A stretch of DNA of 64,000 bases from Mycogone perniciosa (lineage: Eukaryota; Ascomycota; Sordariomycetes; Hypocreales; Hypocreaceae): the NCBI GenBank assembly GCA_025331125.1, contig JAOALB010000097.1, positions 1 through 64,000 on the forward strand, read 5' to 3'. Under the pieces are notes generated by a model. That model worked only from the letters and a program-made list of their open reading frames with translations, did not search any database and was not told the origin of the DNA. Every line of letters begins with the position of its first letter. Positions within the stretch are counted from its first letter, which is position 1. This document shows, piece after piece, positions 22,225 to 33,200 of the stretch. The position numbers and the translations under genes are program-made.

Positions 22225-22715
22225 CTATTCCATCTGCCGAAAACGCTGGAAACTCGCCGGTTCTAAGTCTTCAATGATTTCCTGTAATCTACCATCTGCC
22301 ATCAATACCACAACGTCTCGTTGGGTAAAAGCAGAGGATCTTGAGACACCGTGATGAAGCACCGTTGTCGTAGCAAATCTAGCCTCACTTGCTGGACATC
22401 AATACCATCTAGCTCAATCATGCCGGATTGAAGCTCTAAAAGCCGTGAAAGCGGTAAGAGTAATGTGCTTTTACCGCTAATATATAAAGCAAGTCCTCAA
22501 ATAAATAATATATATTGTTTGTAGTGACTCACCTGCCTGTACGCCCGCAGATGATGAGTTTTTAACCCGGGGTAATGTTCAGGCTCAGATTCCGTAGGCA
22601 ACAGGCTGGGGTCTAGATTTTGGACTTTTTAGCTATCATCAAGAGCGTCGTTCGACAGGATACGTGCTGGTAGGATGCAGTGATGTCTTCGAACTCGATG
22701 TATCCTCTGGAAGGC
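22225..22715 (-). pseudogene. ABC-C (MRP-type) transporter relic, C-terminal nucleotide-binding domain
   Basis: Only scattered pieces of the last nucleotide-binding domain survive. From right to left: EDWPSRGYIEFEDITASYQ just after the stop of the neighbouring NLR; a block around 22600 with CCLRNLSLNITPG, an in-frame TAA where the family has Gln, and KLIICGRTG; a 56-nt intron with intact GT-AG ends (22532-22477) that splits Walker A, which reads GRTGSGKSTL once the exons are joined; then RLLELQSGMIELDGIDVQQ and SQDPLLLPNETLW. The signature (C-loop) and Walker B region are deleted, and the remainder resumes at VVLMADGRLQEIIEDLEP to a TAG at 22225. The CAA-to-TAA change is of the C-to-T kind made by RIP, although one site proves nothing. 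Confidence 0.7.
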
Positions 22716-22723
22716 CAGTCTTC

Positions 22724-25700
22724 TCAGGAGGTTCCAAGTTGTTGAGCCTTCAACCTTCTTGACGATAGCGATGACCATAGAAATGGTCGACAAAAAGCGA
22801 AAATGAAAACCAAATAGACACTAATTAAAGAAAAGATTTTCTCAAGTGGTTCTTGAAGAGCCTCACGAACTGCTTCGCCCCGAGGCCCTGCTGTCTTCTG
22901 CGAAAAGTGTTTGTAGGGTGTCCCCTGGGTAAAGCGAAATAACACGACTCGTTTTGACCGACAACCCATGGCGAAACTTAATCCTGAAATTGCCACCACT
23001 TGAGGACGATACTCTGCGGGGATCCAGAGAATGTTGTGTCCTCTATAGGTGATCCAGTCCTTGTTGGCACTGATGCCATACCCATCAGGACGATGCGGAG
23101 CATACTCAGGTGTGGTCCCGAGCAGTTGATGCCATATCGTTTTCGGTTGCGATGGTGGAGGTATTCCCTCACTGATTTTGAACTTTCCAGCGTCTGTAAG
23201 AATATTGTTGCCGGTTTTGTCAAAGGAGACAGACTGGACGTCATGCGCCATGGGAATCATGACTACCAAACACCCGCTCATAGCATCCCAGATCTTGACG
23301 GATTTTCGTGACGCCGATGCAATACGCTCACCATCAGGTGAGAATGCAATAGGCTTGAAAAATACACCGCGAATAGTGGCTTGGCAGCGAAGATTGGTGA
23401 CATTCCAGATCTTGATGGATCTTTGTGACCCTGCTGCGACAAACCGCCTATTACGTGAGATGGCCACTGACCACACTTCTCCCTCATGACCATCAAAAGT
23501 AGCCCAGCAACGGCGATGCAAGGAATCCCAAATTTTCACAGTTCTGTCTCTTGATCCTGACGCTATAAGTTGACCATCAGACGAGAAGGCGATTGATGTG
23601 ACCCGGTCGGCATGGCCTTTGAGTGTATACCAATAACAACCGGTCGTTCCGTCCCAGATCGTAACGTTGAAGTCATCAAGTCCTGATGCGATACGAAGGC
23701 CATCAGGAGAGAGAACAATCGGCGTGTCATGGTAGCTGCGAGCACCAATTGTTCCCTGGCGGTAACCAGTGGTGGTATCCCATATTCTGAGATAGCCCTG
23801 GTCCAACGAGACAATACGTTGGCCATCTCGCGATAGCACGATGGACTGAATCTTGTGTTTATGGAAATCAAGGTTATTCCGGTCGTATTGTCTCGCCACA
23901 TCCCAGATCTTGATGGCAGAGTCGCCTGATACCGATGCGATGAGCTCGCCATCAGGTGAGAAAGCGATCGACATGACTCCTGAGACATGGCCCGAAAGTG
24001 TTGCTTCGCAGTCACCAGTGGTGATGTCCCAGACCCTAATATCCCTGTCCTTAGAACCTGACGCGACACGCCTCCCATCAGGTGAGAAAGTGATTGCTGT
24101 AACCTCCCCCTCGTGGCCTCTTATCCCTGTCTGACAGATGCTAGTATTAATATTCCAGATCTTGAAAGTATCGCCATGGGTGCCTGATGCGATGTACTCG
24201 CCCTGCGGTGAGAAGGCGATCGGCCCAGCAAGCATGTCGTGTCCGTTGATCATTTTCTCTGAGCGGCTGGCTTTAGTGTTCCATATCTCGATGGAGCAGT
24301 CCAGTGGCATCTCTGACCTCATACACCCCTTTGACCTTGATATGTCACGGTCATCGCAATATCTTAATCTTGATGCGATATACTGACCATCATGTGAGGC
24401 AGCGATTGAGGAGACCCTGTTGTTGTTTCTTTTGAACGTGCCATTGCGTTTGCGTGCTGCAGGATCCCAAAGCTGAACATGGCCTGTATCTAAACCGAGT
24501 GCGATAGTTTGGCCATTTTCTGAGAAGGAAAACGACGTTATTTCGGTTTTTTTGGAGTGATAGAAACAGACACTTCGCTTAGGGGGGGTGACTGCAACAT
24601 CCCAGATGCAAGTGTCACTGAGGAGTCGCATAGCAACACTCCGGCCACAGGGTGAAATCGCGGTGTCGAGAACTTTGCTGGCAGCATCGATGTGCGTTTC
24701 CTGCGTTTTGGCCTCCTGGACACTAACATCTCGAATATCGATGGTGCCATGTGTCTCTGACGCTGTCAAAACGCGCGGTCCTTCGGGTGAAAACGCAATC
24801 GAGGCCTGAGAAAGCTTCTCATTATGTCCGTCGAACGTCATCAAACATGCATCCCACTTGTCGGCCATAGTTGGTCGGGATTCTATCCAGCCTGGCATTT
24901 CCTTCTTGAATAATTGTTTTATGATGCTCTTCTCGGGACTAAAGACCAGGGCTGATGCATATGCCTGGAGAGGTGCGTCGCTGATGACCGAGCCGAATGA
25001 CATGATGAATCGGCGTCCATCTTGTACCAGAGCAAGCAATTTGGAGCAACCGACCCGCCCATTCTGTGAAATCTGATTAGCCTGTGATAGTATGCAACGG
25101 GAGTCAATCAACTTACAAGCTGTGTCTCGAGTTTTGTCATAGCCTTCATTCCTGCTGGCATATTCTTGAGCAAGCTGAGTGCCTCGAGCCAGTACAAGTA
25201 CTTCTCACGGAGGAAACGATCCAGCGCTCCATCGTCCTTAAGGACATATGACAGTGTGGTATTTTTTTCCGTGATGGCATTGCAAAGATGGTCAACCCAG
25301 TAGACACAGGGATATCTTGCTCGCGATAACGGGTCTGGCGTGGGCGTTTTGATACCGCTGATTGGAATGCCTGGATGTTCTATGTTGTACATATCAGGCT
25401 GTAGTGTGTTTAGCATGGCACCCAAGGATTGCTCAAAAAGTCTCTGGTGCATCTCTTCCACACCGCAAGGAAAGTGTCGACTGGCATGTGCTAACAGAAA
25501 CTCTTTCGCAGACTGGTGGACGAAGTCAACAGTCCTGTCCTCACGAACGATGAGAAAGGTACCACAACGTTCGACAATCCGCTCAACTTTGTCTTCCTCG
25601 TGGTGCTCAACGAAGGTATCCAATTCTTCCAGTGATAACGGACGACAGACGGCGGCTACCACAGCGAGTAACCTCATGCAAACATCTCTCTCACAGGATT

Positions 25701-26835
25701 TGAAGGCGAGTATCTGATTCATCGTTCCATGATAGAGAGCAGACAATCCTGGAGGGAAGGTCTTTAGGGTCTCAAGTATCTTTGAACCCCGGGTTTGCCC
25801 CAGATTTCGTAAGGATTGGCAGACCAATGCCACCCACAGGAAAGTACCATTGGCATTTTTCAATAGATAGTTTTCGACAGTCGACTGTGTTTCTTCGTTG
25901 TAGTTGTTTTTCAAGTCCAGCCTTCGCATCATTGCCTGTATATAGTGCCCAATGGCAGCATTCACTGCCTCTTTATTCGCCTCTAGATCGAGAATCTTGA
26001 CGTGGCGTAGGGGTCCCTCGATCCTGGACCAGTTTCTGCTCGTGACAAGCCATTTCATCCATGGCGAGATTTTCGTGCAATCGACAATAAATTGCAATAG
26101 ATCATGCAAATTGCCTTCACATTCGTCAAGGGCATCGATAATCACATAGGTGAGTGGCAGGTCTTTATGGCGTAATATATTGCGGAATATCGCACAAAGA
26201 GAGACCCAAGCGTTCTCGCCCTCGAACAAGTGCTTGTTTAGCTTGTGTTTCTGTAGTACGTATCGTTGGAAAAGAGAGGTCTGCTGGTGGCAAAGGAGGT
26301 AGATGAGGCTGCGGAGCACGTTCAAGGCATTGTTTTGGCGTATATCAGCGCCTTGGCAGAAGAAGTATGTCAGCAGAGTGTCCGATCCTTCATCCGCCAA
26401 CCTCGATGACGAATGTAATTCGTCGATGATTCCACACGAGAGCATGGTCTTTCCTTTACCAGGACCTCCTCTAATCCAAAGTATTGGACATTGTTCATCA
26501 TCACGCCAGGTTCGAAAATCCTCGTGATCTAGAACCCATTGGTATGCGTCCTTGAGCAGTCCGCCTCTGATATGCTCGATCTTTCCTTTTTCAACCTCGG
26601 GGTCAGTATCCAGCAGATCAACAAGGCATTCACCCATAGGATCTCTATGCTCCATCGTGGTCTTGATGTCATAAAAGTTGTTCCCATGATGAACGTTGTT
26701 GCCGATCTGGACCTTGGAATTATCCGAGGCGATGATCTCGTTTGCTTTATTGTGTTGGTCGTTATGGATATTACCAAGGTGGACCTTGGCATTATCCGAG
26801 GCATTGATCTCATCGGCTCTGTTGAGTGTACTCAT
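22724..26835 (-). CDS. NACHT-WD40 NLR receptor with N-terminal duplicated HET-s-type amyloid motif
   Basis: Exon 1 (26835-25117) and exon 2 (25063-22724) join over a 53-nt intron to give 1352 aa. Residues 5-25 and 29-50 are two copies of a HET-s-like amyloid motif, EINASDNAKVHLGN and EIIASDNSKVQIGN, each with the V-x-x-G-N core. A linker (about residues 51-120) leads to the NACHT NTPase: Walker A GGPGKGKTM, Walker B VIIDALDECEG, and the winged-helix-type region to about residue 570. Exon 2 holds about 13 diverged WD40 blades and the family C-terminal block (NILWIPAEYRP). It then adds a tail of about 65 residues with a hydrophobic stretch near FSLISVYLVFIFAFCRPF, which may be read-through into the ABC relic next door. 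The predicted role is a cytosolic receptor that oligomerises on ligand binding and nucleates amyloid to activate the divergent HET-S-type effector at 27929. No lesion was seen. Confidence 0.85.
26680..26823 (-). repeat. 72-bp tandem duplication encoding the two amyloid motifs of the NLR
   Basis: Two adjacent 72-bp units (26823-26752 and 26751-26680) encode residues 5-28 and 29-52 of the receptor. On the + strand, GGACCTTGGAATTATCCGAG at 26709 and GGACCTTGGCATTATCCGAG at 26781 differ at one base in 20 and are exactly 72 nt apart. Identity falls off toward the unit ends. This points to a fairly recent in-frame tandem duplication of one motif. Confidence 0.85.
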
Positions 26836-27928
26836 TGCGATGGTGCTCGTATCTGCGACGCCGAGACAATGCCCTCAGCACAGTACTTCACCGATGTTAG
26901 CGGCTTGACTTTGTGTGAACCGTTTCATCATACTCACATAAAGCCACTGCTCCGCCAAAAGTGAAATAAAGTCAAGTCTTGGTTGATAGCCTTGTCATGA
27001 ATGTGAAGAAAGACTCGCAGGCCCAGGCCACGGGAAGCCGACTCCAACATATACACAGCCGTATGTCCATGCCGTTTTCAACAAGCGGACGCGGCTCAAA
27101 GCTTTAAAGTAGGGGTCTTCAACAAGGCAAAAGGCAACCGCTTTTCCATCTATGACTTGTGTGCGACCATCCTAGTTTCCGCGATACAATAGTTAACTCA
27201 CCGACGTCAGGCCGCCAGGATGGCATAAATGATTCGACATGAGACAGGACGACATCTGGTCTCGTGCTCACCCACATGTGGCTGATGATATAGCCGAGCA
27301 TTGAAAAGCACCAACCGTCAGTGATACCAAATCCTTGTGAAGCCCACGTGGGGTTTTCAGGCTCTCTCTTCCATCAGGCTCTGAAAGATCTTGGGTACGG
27401 TATGAGTATCTCCGACCAGAGCCTCATGTACCCCAATAGAGCCAGTTGTAAGTATGGCTACAAAGCTTACAGCTATCTCTGAAGGGGGGGTCGGTTGTGC
27501 CTGAAGCAACGGGCATATCTGTGCAGCAGTCTTCCGCGAAGTTCTACGATGTCGACGATGTCGACCCTCACCCCAACAAATTAAAGCACTGCCTCATATA
27601 AATTTCTGTCTTATAAGCATGTGTTTCTGCATGCGTTGGCCCATTAGCATCACGTGCGGTTCTGATAGGTGCGTCTTGTATGTACGAGCGTTTTTTTCAG
27701 CACCCCCGCTCGCTGTCTGTCTTGTTTGATGCCCAACCGAGAAGGCGATCATGATTTGTCGTGTCTGGATTCTGTTGGCTAGCCCCATGTTTCACTTCTC
27801 TGTCTTAGTTGCTCCGTATTTAATCACTGAACGCCTTCACTAGTTTGACATGATCCTCCTCCTCCGCAACCGGACATCTTCAAACATCCACCTGATACCA
27901 ATACCCCAGTCTTTCCACCCAACACAAG
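26836..27928. promoter_or_regulatory. Shared intergenic region of the NLR / HET-S-type pair
   Basis: About 1.1 kb separates the two divergent start codons and must contain both promoters. I see no further gene in it. Head-to-head placement would allow shared regulation, as in other fungal receptor/effector pairs. Confidence 0.5.
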
Positions 27929-28789
27929 ATGGCCGAAGTCTTCGGCATGGTAAGCGGCGCTTTGGGCGTTGCTGCGCTATTTAACAACTGCGTCGAGTCC
28001 TTTGAGTACATCCAATTAGCTCGCCACTTCGGCGAAGACTTCCAACGCTGCCAACTCAAACTCGACATCGCTAGAGTGCGGCTCACCCGATGGGGCGTGG
28101 CCGTGAAGATCAACGAGGACCCTCGCTTCCGCGCCAATGCGCCTCCTGACAGGGATAGCCAACGGATCCAAGATATTCTGGAAGAGATTGAAGGGCTCTT
28201 TGCGAGCGCCCAGAAGAAATCCAAGCGATACGAGGCGGACAAAAAGGCACCGCACTTTGACGAGAAGGAGTTGCAGCCGCCAATTCGGAAATTGCATGAC
28301 CGTCTCAAACGCCTAGCTCGCGACAGGCAAAAAAGCACGACTTTCCTGAAGAAGGCGACATGGGCGCTTTACGACGCAAAGCAATTCACCAAGCTACTGG
28401 AGGACATCGTCGAGTTAGTGGATGCTCTCGAGAAGATATTCCCTGAGAGGATCACCGCGTATAGCATGCTTGTCGATGTGGAAATTGAGGAGGTAACGAA
28501 CGAAACAAGTTTGAAGGCCCTTCAAGATGCTGCTTCTGGCGTCGATGATGCCATGTCGGCAGCCGTTGAGAAGAAGGCTGGCTCAGCCGAGGGGAACAAC
28601 TACATCCAGAACCTCAACGCCGATGATTCGGCATACGTCCTTCTCGGCAGCCAGTGGGCTGATAGTGCCGTGTCTCAGGGCAACAACATCACGGATCGGA
28701 CGATGAATTACGCCGGTTCTGTGGCAGCAAAGGGCCAGGCCAAGGTGCAAGTTGGCAACAGGTTTGGCGGGCGCGGGTTCTTTGACTGA
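27929..28789 (+). CDS. HET-S-type cell-death effector: HeLo domain plus two-repeat amyloid domain
   Basis: A 286-aa single-exon protein. Residues 1 to about 220 form an alpha-helical HeLo domain, recognised by the N-terminal hydrophobic helix (VSGALGVAALFNN), ARHFGEDFQRCQLKLDIARV and the WALYDAKQF segment. Residues about 223-286 carry two amyloid repeats: NYIQNLNADDSAYVLLGS (224-241) and NYAGSVAAKGQAKVQVGN (260-277). They are 36 residues apart, the spacing known for the HET-s beta-solenoid, and are followed by the aromatic C-terminal loop (GRGFFD). Known relatives are soluble until the repeats adopt the amyloid fold, after which the HeLo domain refolds, inserts its N-terminal helix in the plasma membrane and kills the cell. 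The divergent NLR upstream carries the matching motif, so this is the likely effector of that receptor. His33 and Glu86 match residues associated with the killing-competent HET-S form in Podospora. No break was found. Confidence 0.9.
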   Translation: MAEVFGMVSGALGVAALFNNCVESFEYIQLARHFGEDFQRCQLKLDIARVRLTRWGVAVKINEDPRFRANAPPDRDSQRIQDILEEIEGLFASAQKKSKRYEADKKAPHFDEKELQPPIRKLHDRLKRLARDRQKSTTFLKKATWALYDAKQFTKLLEDIVELVDALEKIFPERITAYSMLVDVEIEEVTNETSLKALQDAASGVDDAMSAAVEKKAGSAEGNNYIQNLNADDSAYVLLGSQWADSAVSQGNNITDRTMNYAGSVAAKGQAKVQVGNRFGGRGFFD

Positions 28790-29392
28790 GGCGTCCTCTC
28801 CATCTGAAGCTATTGCAAGTATGGGACTAGTGCCAGCACGGGCCGAAGCAAAGAATCAGTCACTTCTGTCAGTCTGAATGAAGTTATCGCGTCATCTTGC
28901 ATCTCGTCTGGTTCTGCAAGCGTAACTCGCCCCGTCAAGGTATTACTGTAAATAATTACGCGGCAAGGTAGTGTATCTGAGGAATTTTTATTGGACCTTG
29001 AAGAGATGCCTGGGATGTAAACAGTACATTCCTCCCCTGTGGACGAAACACAGCCGCCGTCCGATGTTGCACTGTCCTACAAGCCACTAGACCATATATA
29101 TATGTACTCCCCCAAGTATAGCTTTATTCCTTTTTGCCTCCTATCATCTCCAGCAAGTGCTTCTAGATAAAGGCAGTTTGTCAGACGTCATTATTGACAT
29201 GTGTGTAGAAGCCATCATCTCATCCGGTCCCTCCGCCGGAATGACCCGGCCACGGCCCCATAAAAGCCTAAACCTCGGCTCAACCTCCCACGATCATCAC
29301 CATCTCCCACACTTCTCTATCTTCAACCCATCACTCTCTCTCCAACAAACAAAAACAAGCCAACAAGAAACAAACGGACAAACCCTCTCATC
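28790..29392. other. Intergenic, promoter of SDHAF4
   Basis: About 600 bp with the terminator of the effector gene and the promoter of the next gene. An AT-rich CATATATATATG run lies near 29092-29103. The last 120 nt are C/A-rich, typical of a fungal 5' leader. Confidence 0.45.
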
Positions 29393-29806
29393 ATGCGGCC
29401 CCTCACTCTCCCCCTCCGCCTCATCCCCCTGAGAACCCTCTCCCGCCCCTCCTCCACATTCTCCTCCCGCCCCTCCCCACCAAAACTCCCCGCCGACCAA
29501 CAAGCCGAATTCGAACGCCTCCAACGCGCCGCCTCCGTCTCCTCCGCCTTCCAAGACCCTCCTCCCGCTTCTACCACCGCCGAGACAGACCCCTCCAGCT
29601 ATACCACAGCAGCCGTGACAGGGAAGGGCAGCGCAGGGTCGAAAGACGACGATAGCATAAACCAAGGCTTATTCAGAGGCGCACCACCCGAGTTCGAAGG
29701 CGATACGAACCCCAAGACGGGAGAAGTAGGCGGTCCGAAGAATGAGCCTTTGAGATGGGGTGGGGATGGTGACTGGAGCTATAACGGACGGGTGACGGAT
29801 TTTTAA
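29393..29806 (+). CDS. Succinate dehydrogenase assembly factor 4 (SDHAF4/Sdh8)
   Basis: A 137-aa single-exon protein. The N-terminus is rich in Arg, Ser and Leu and lacks acidic residues, as expected of a mitochondrial targeting peptide. The last 30 residues hold the family hallmark: GEVGGPKNEPLRWGGDGDW followed by the invariant-type ending NGRVTDF. SDHAF4 binds the flavinylated SdhA subunit in the matrix and helps join it to SdhB while limiting oxidant release. The middle is low-complexity and poorly conserved, as is usual. The neighbours are unrelated in function. Confidence 0.9.
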   Translation: MRPLTLPLRLIPLRTLSRPSSTFSSRPSPPKLPADQQAEFERLQRAASVSSAFQDPPPASTTAETDPSSYTTAAVTGKGSAGSKDDDSINQGLFRGAPPEFEGDTNPKTGEVGGPKNEPLRWGGDGDWSYNGRVTDF

Positions 29807-30252
29807 GCTGTCGATGCGGTGCGAGAAACGGAGCGAGAAACGGAGCGCGAAACGAATCGGAGGCGTGGGTTTGAAGACACAAAGGCGAACATGGCTCTAT
29901 ACAAATGAGAATGACCGCAGCAGGTGGAGTTTGGGCGACATCTGCGATGACGAAGGACACATTATGAGGGAAACACGACGATAGAAGTCGCTGACACTTT
30001 GAAGACCATAAGGAAGCAAAAGCCGCACAGCGGCGACTGTACAAATTACTAGAGTTGAACATGTACTATCACAATCATGAGTGGTAACAGGGTATTCTCA
30101 TGTACAAAAACAATGCCACACCACACCCATCCATCTCAATGTCGCTGTTCCGTGTGAATAATAATAACAAGGCGAAGAATAAAAGTATACTCAGCAGCTC
30201 CAAATGCCTTTTTTCTTCCCATGCAATTCTCCCAACTGAATCCTTTCAAAAA
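29807..30252. other. Convergent intergenic region between SDHAF4 and Rxt3 genes
   Basis: Terminators of both convergent genes must lie in these 450 bp. No other feature was recognised. Confidence 0.4.
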
Positions 30253-33200
30253 TCACTTTTCTTCAGTCGCGGCTGCTTTCGCTCCGCTAGCAACGTCGCG
30301 CATCTCCACATCCTTATCCTCAGCCTGTCCCTCAGGCCGGGGGTTTGTAGACGGGGGCTTGTCCTCAGGTCGGTTCTCCTTGTCGCCTTCACTGTTGGCA
30401 CGCTTGCCCTCCCGCCCATCAGCCTCATCTGAATCTCCCTTCTTCCAACTGCCTAAAGTCTCGTTGTTCAAGCCCAAATCGCCCTCCTTAGTCGGGTTCT
30501 TACCCTTACCAAGCCCCGTGATATTAGCAAAGTTGGCTGTCTGCTCCCTCATGCGGTCCCGTCTGCCCTTACCACGTAGTCTCGCCTGAGGCTGCGCGCC
30601 ATTCTGCACCCAGCGAATGCTCTTAACCATGTAGCTAAGCCCATCATGAACAGAGCGGCGCATCGCATACTCGCCACCATATTCGCGACTTGCGATGCCA
30701 TACCGTACCGTCGATGAGTACCTCGCCAGCTGGGGCAGTATCAAAACGTTGACATGAAGATCGCGGCCAGGAGGGATTGACATAGGGCCTCCAGCCGGAG
30801 GTGACACAATGGGGCCTTCCGATGAAGGGTTGAAAGGTTCGCTCTCCTGACTTTTGACTTTGCGCCGCTTTGCATCGGCGCTAGACCCTTGCTCAAGATC
30901 CAGCATTGACGCATCAACATCTTCTGCCCATTCTCCCTTTATCCAGCCCCCGTGAATGCAAGCCGCAATGACGTCCGAGTCATCTGTGTAGACATCAGTT
31001 CCCCACAGATACCCCCTTGCTGTAATCTCTTCCCGAGCAATTGGCGAAAGGTGAGTGCGCGATATTTTGACTGTCAAAGTACAGTTCATCTTGTTTTTAA
31101 TCCTGTCCATCGGCAGCGGTTTCGGATTTGACACGAACCCCCGGGTGTTGGACGTTCTAGGTAACAACCGGACAGGCTTAAGGCCCGGATCGTAAATGAA
31201 ATCGCCGAGGTGATGGCGGGGGTGCCCAGCCACTAGATCAAGTACTGCTTTGGACGTTACAGTGATCCGCGGCTTGGGGGGGATGAGCGCGGCAGGGCTC
31301 TGGTTGGATTGCTTCGCCGACTGATTCTGTGCTGACGCTGTTGACCGTGGCGTGTGGTGGTGATGGTGATGGAAATGCGGAACGCCCACAGCCTTGTCGG
31401 TAGGTGAAGTGCCTTTGGGGTTCTTGAGTGGTGCGGCTCCAGCGGTCGGAGAGGTGCCTTCCTGTGGGTGGTGATGATGGTGGTGATGGTGACTACAATT
31501 CAAATCTGTCAGCAGGTCGGCAAGCATGGTAAAGCTATGAAGAATACTTACTGGTGATGGTGATGCCCGTGCCCTTTCGATCGCTTGTTACCACGACCCA
31601 CTGGGGTCAGCCTCCCTGAACTGTCGTCATCGCGGCTCTCCTCTGGGTTCAGCTTGCGCCTTCTGCCTCTAGCACCCTTAGTCACGGCGTCTGGGCCAGA
31701 ATCTTGAGCCGCGTTATCGGCATCCTCTCGTTTCGCCAAAGCCACGCTGGTGAACTGCGCCATCGAGGCGGAAGTAACGGGACTTGACACGCCACCCATG
31801 GCGCCAACGCCACTACCGATACCCGCAAACATACGGCCAAATTCACTCTTGATACCTGGTTCAGCAGCGGGTCCTGGCAGCTGTGGCTGCGCTCCTTGCA
31901 CAGCCTGTGGGAGAGGGGAGACGCGCCCTTTACGGTTGATATCCTGTATTGCCAGCAGGTTCCGCTGATGGATGTTCGGTCCTGACTGATCCTCTGCATT
32001 CCTGTTTCTTGCGGGATCAAATTGATGATGGCTATGAACGCCACCGCTATAAGGTATGGATGATGGCGGAGGCGGCCCTTCATCAATGGGTCGCGATCGA
32101 GGAGGAGGGGGAGGCTGTTGCGGGTGGCGGTGGTCCATTCGAGCTCGGTCCGGGGATTCGTGGGGTTGAGGTGGTGGAGGAGCAGTAACAGAAGCAGTTG
32201 GAGGGTATGAAGGATGTGAGGTCGGTGGGAACCTTTCGGGTGGTGCTGTGGGGTAAGAAGGGCCGTGAGATGGGTAGGGGGCGGAGGAGGGAGGATAGTC
32301 TGGATGTGAACGTTGATGGTCCATCGGGGCTCGGTATGTCGACTCTGATTCTTGTCGTACCCAGTGTGCGTCTCTTGGATCTCGTCGGTCGTGCACTTCC
32401 GGAGGGCGACCATATGGACCTTGATGCCTAGAGGGCTCGCGGTGCGTCTGGTCGTGCGGTGGGAGAGGATGTCGACCAGAATCACTACCCGAGTATGCCC
32501 TTTCCCTCCCTTCCCGATCCCGCTGTTCTAGCGCCATGGCCCCTTGTCTTTCTCTTTCTGCCCTGTAGCGATCATCATACGGGTAGGGTCGCAAACCAGA
32601 TCGGTCAGGGTTGTACTCTATCCCTGACGCAGGCCGCCCCGCCTCTTCCCGATGACCGTATGCGTCCTCTGGGCCGGGTGGCCTCGCCGTTTCCATTGGC
32701 CGCGTCGTCATCCCACCGTATGGCTGGGACTGAGCGGCTGGGCCGGGAGGGGGCGCCGCGGCGGCCATTCTGCCATGGTCTCTCGTCGGATCGGCCGAGG
32801 CTGAAGGGTGTCGTGAGTGGTATGATTGAGGCGTACCGTACCGTTGTTGTTGTTGTTGGACATCTGGGGTGTTGGCGTAGTGGCCGCCACGCGGAGACGG
32901 CACCGCACCTCCTCGAGGGTCGTAGGGTCGCTGGTGATCGGGGGTCTGCGGACGTCGGAATTGAGGGTAATCTGAGGATGCAGAGTGCATTCGAGGCGAG
33001 GCTTGGATGGATGGCGCATAGCCCGGGGCAGACGCAGAACCTGGCGCAGAGTGTGGCGAGTAGTGTTGAGCAGGCTGGGCTTCTCGCGAAGTCGGAGGCG
33101 GACCACCCAGCATGGACGAAATGGACATGGAGCTGCCGCCAGTGGAGCTAGACCGCGTAATGGAGCTCAATGCAGGGAGCTCCCGGCCAGATGGGAATGC

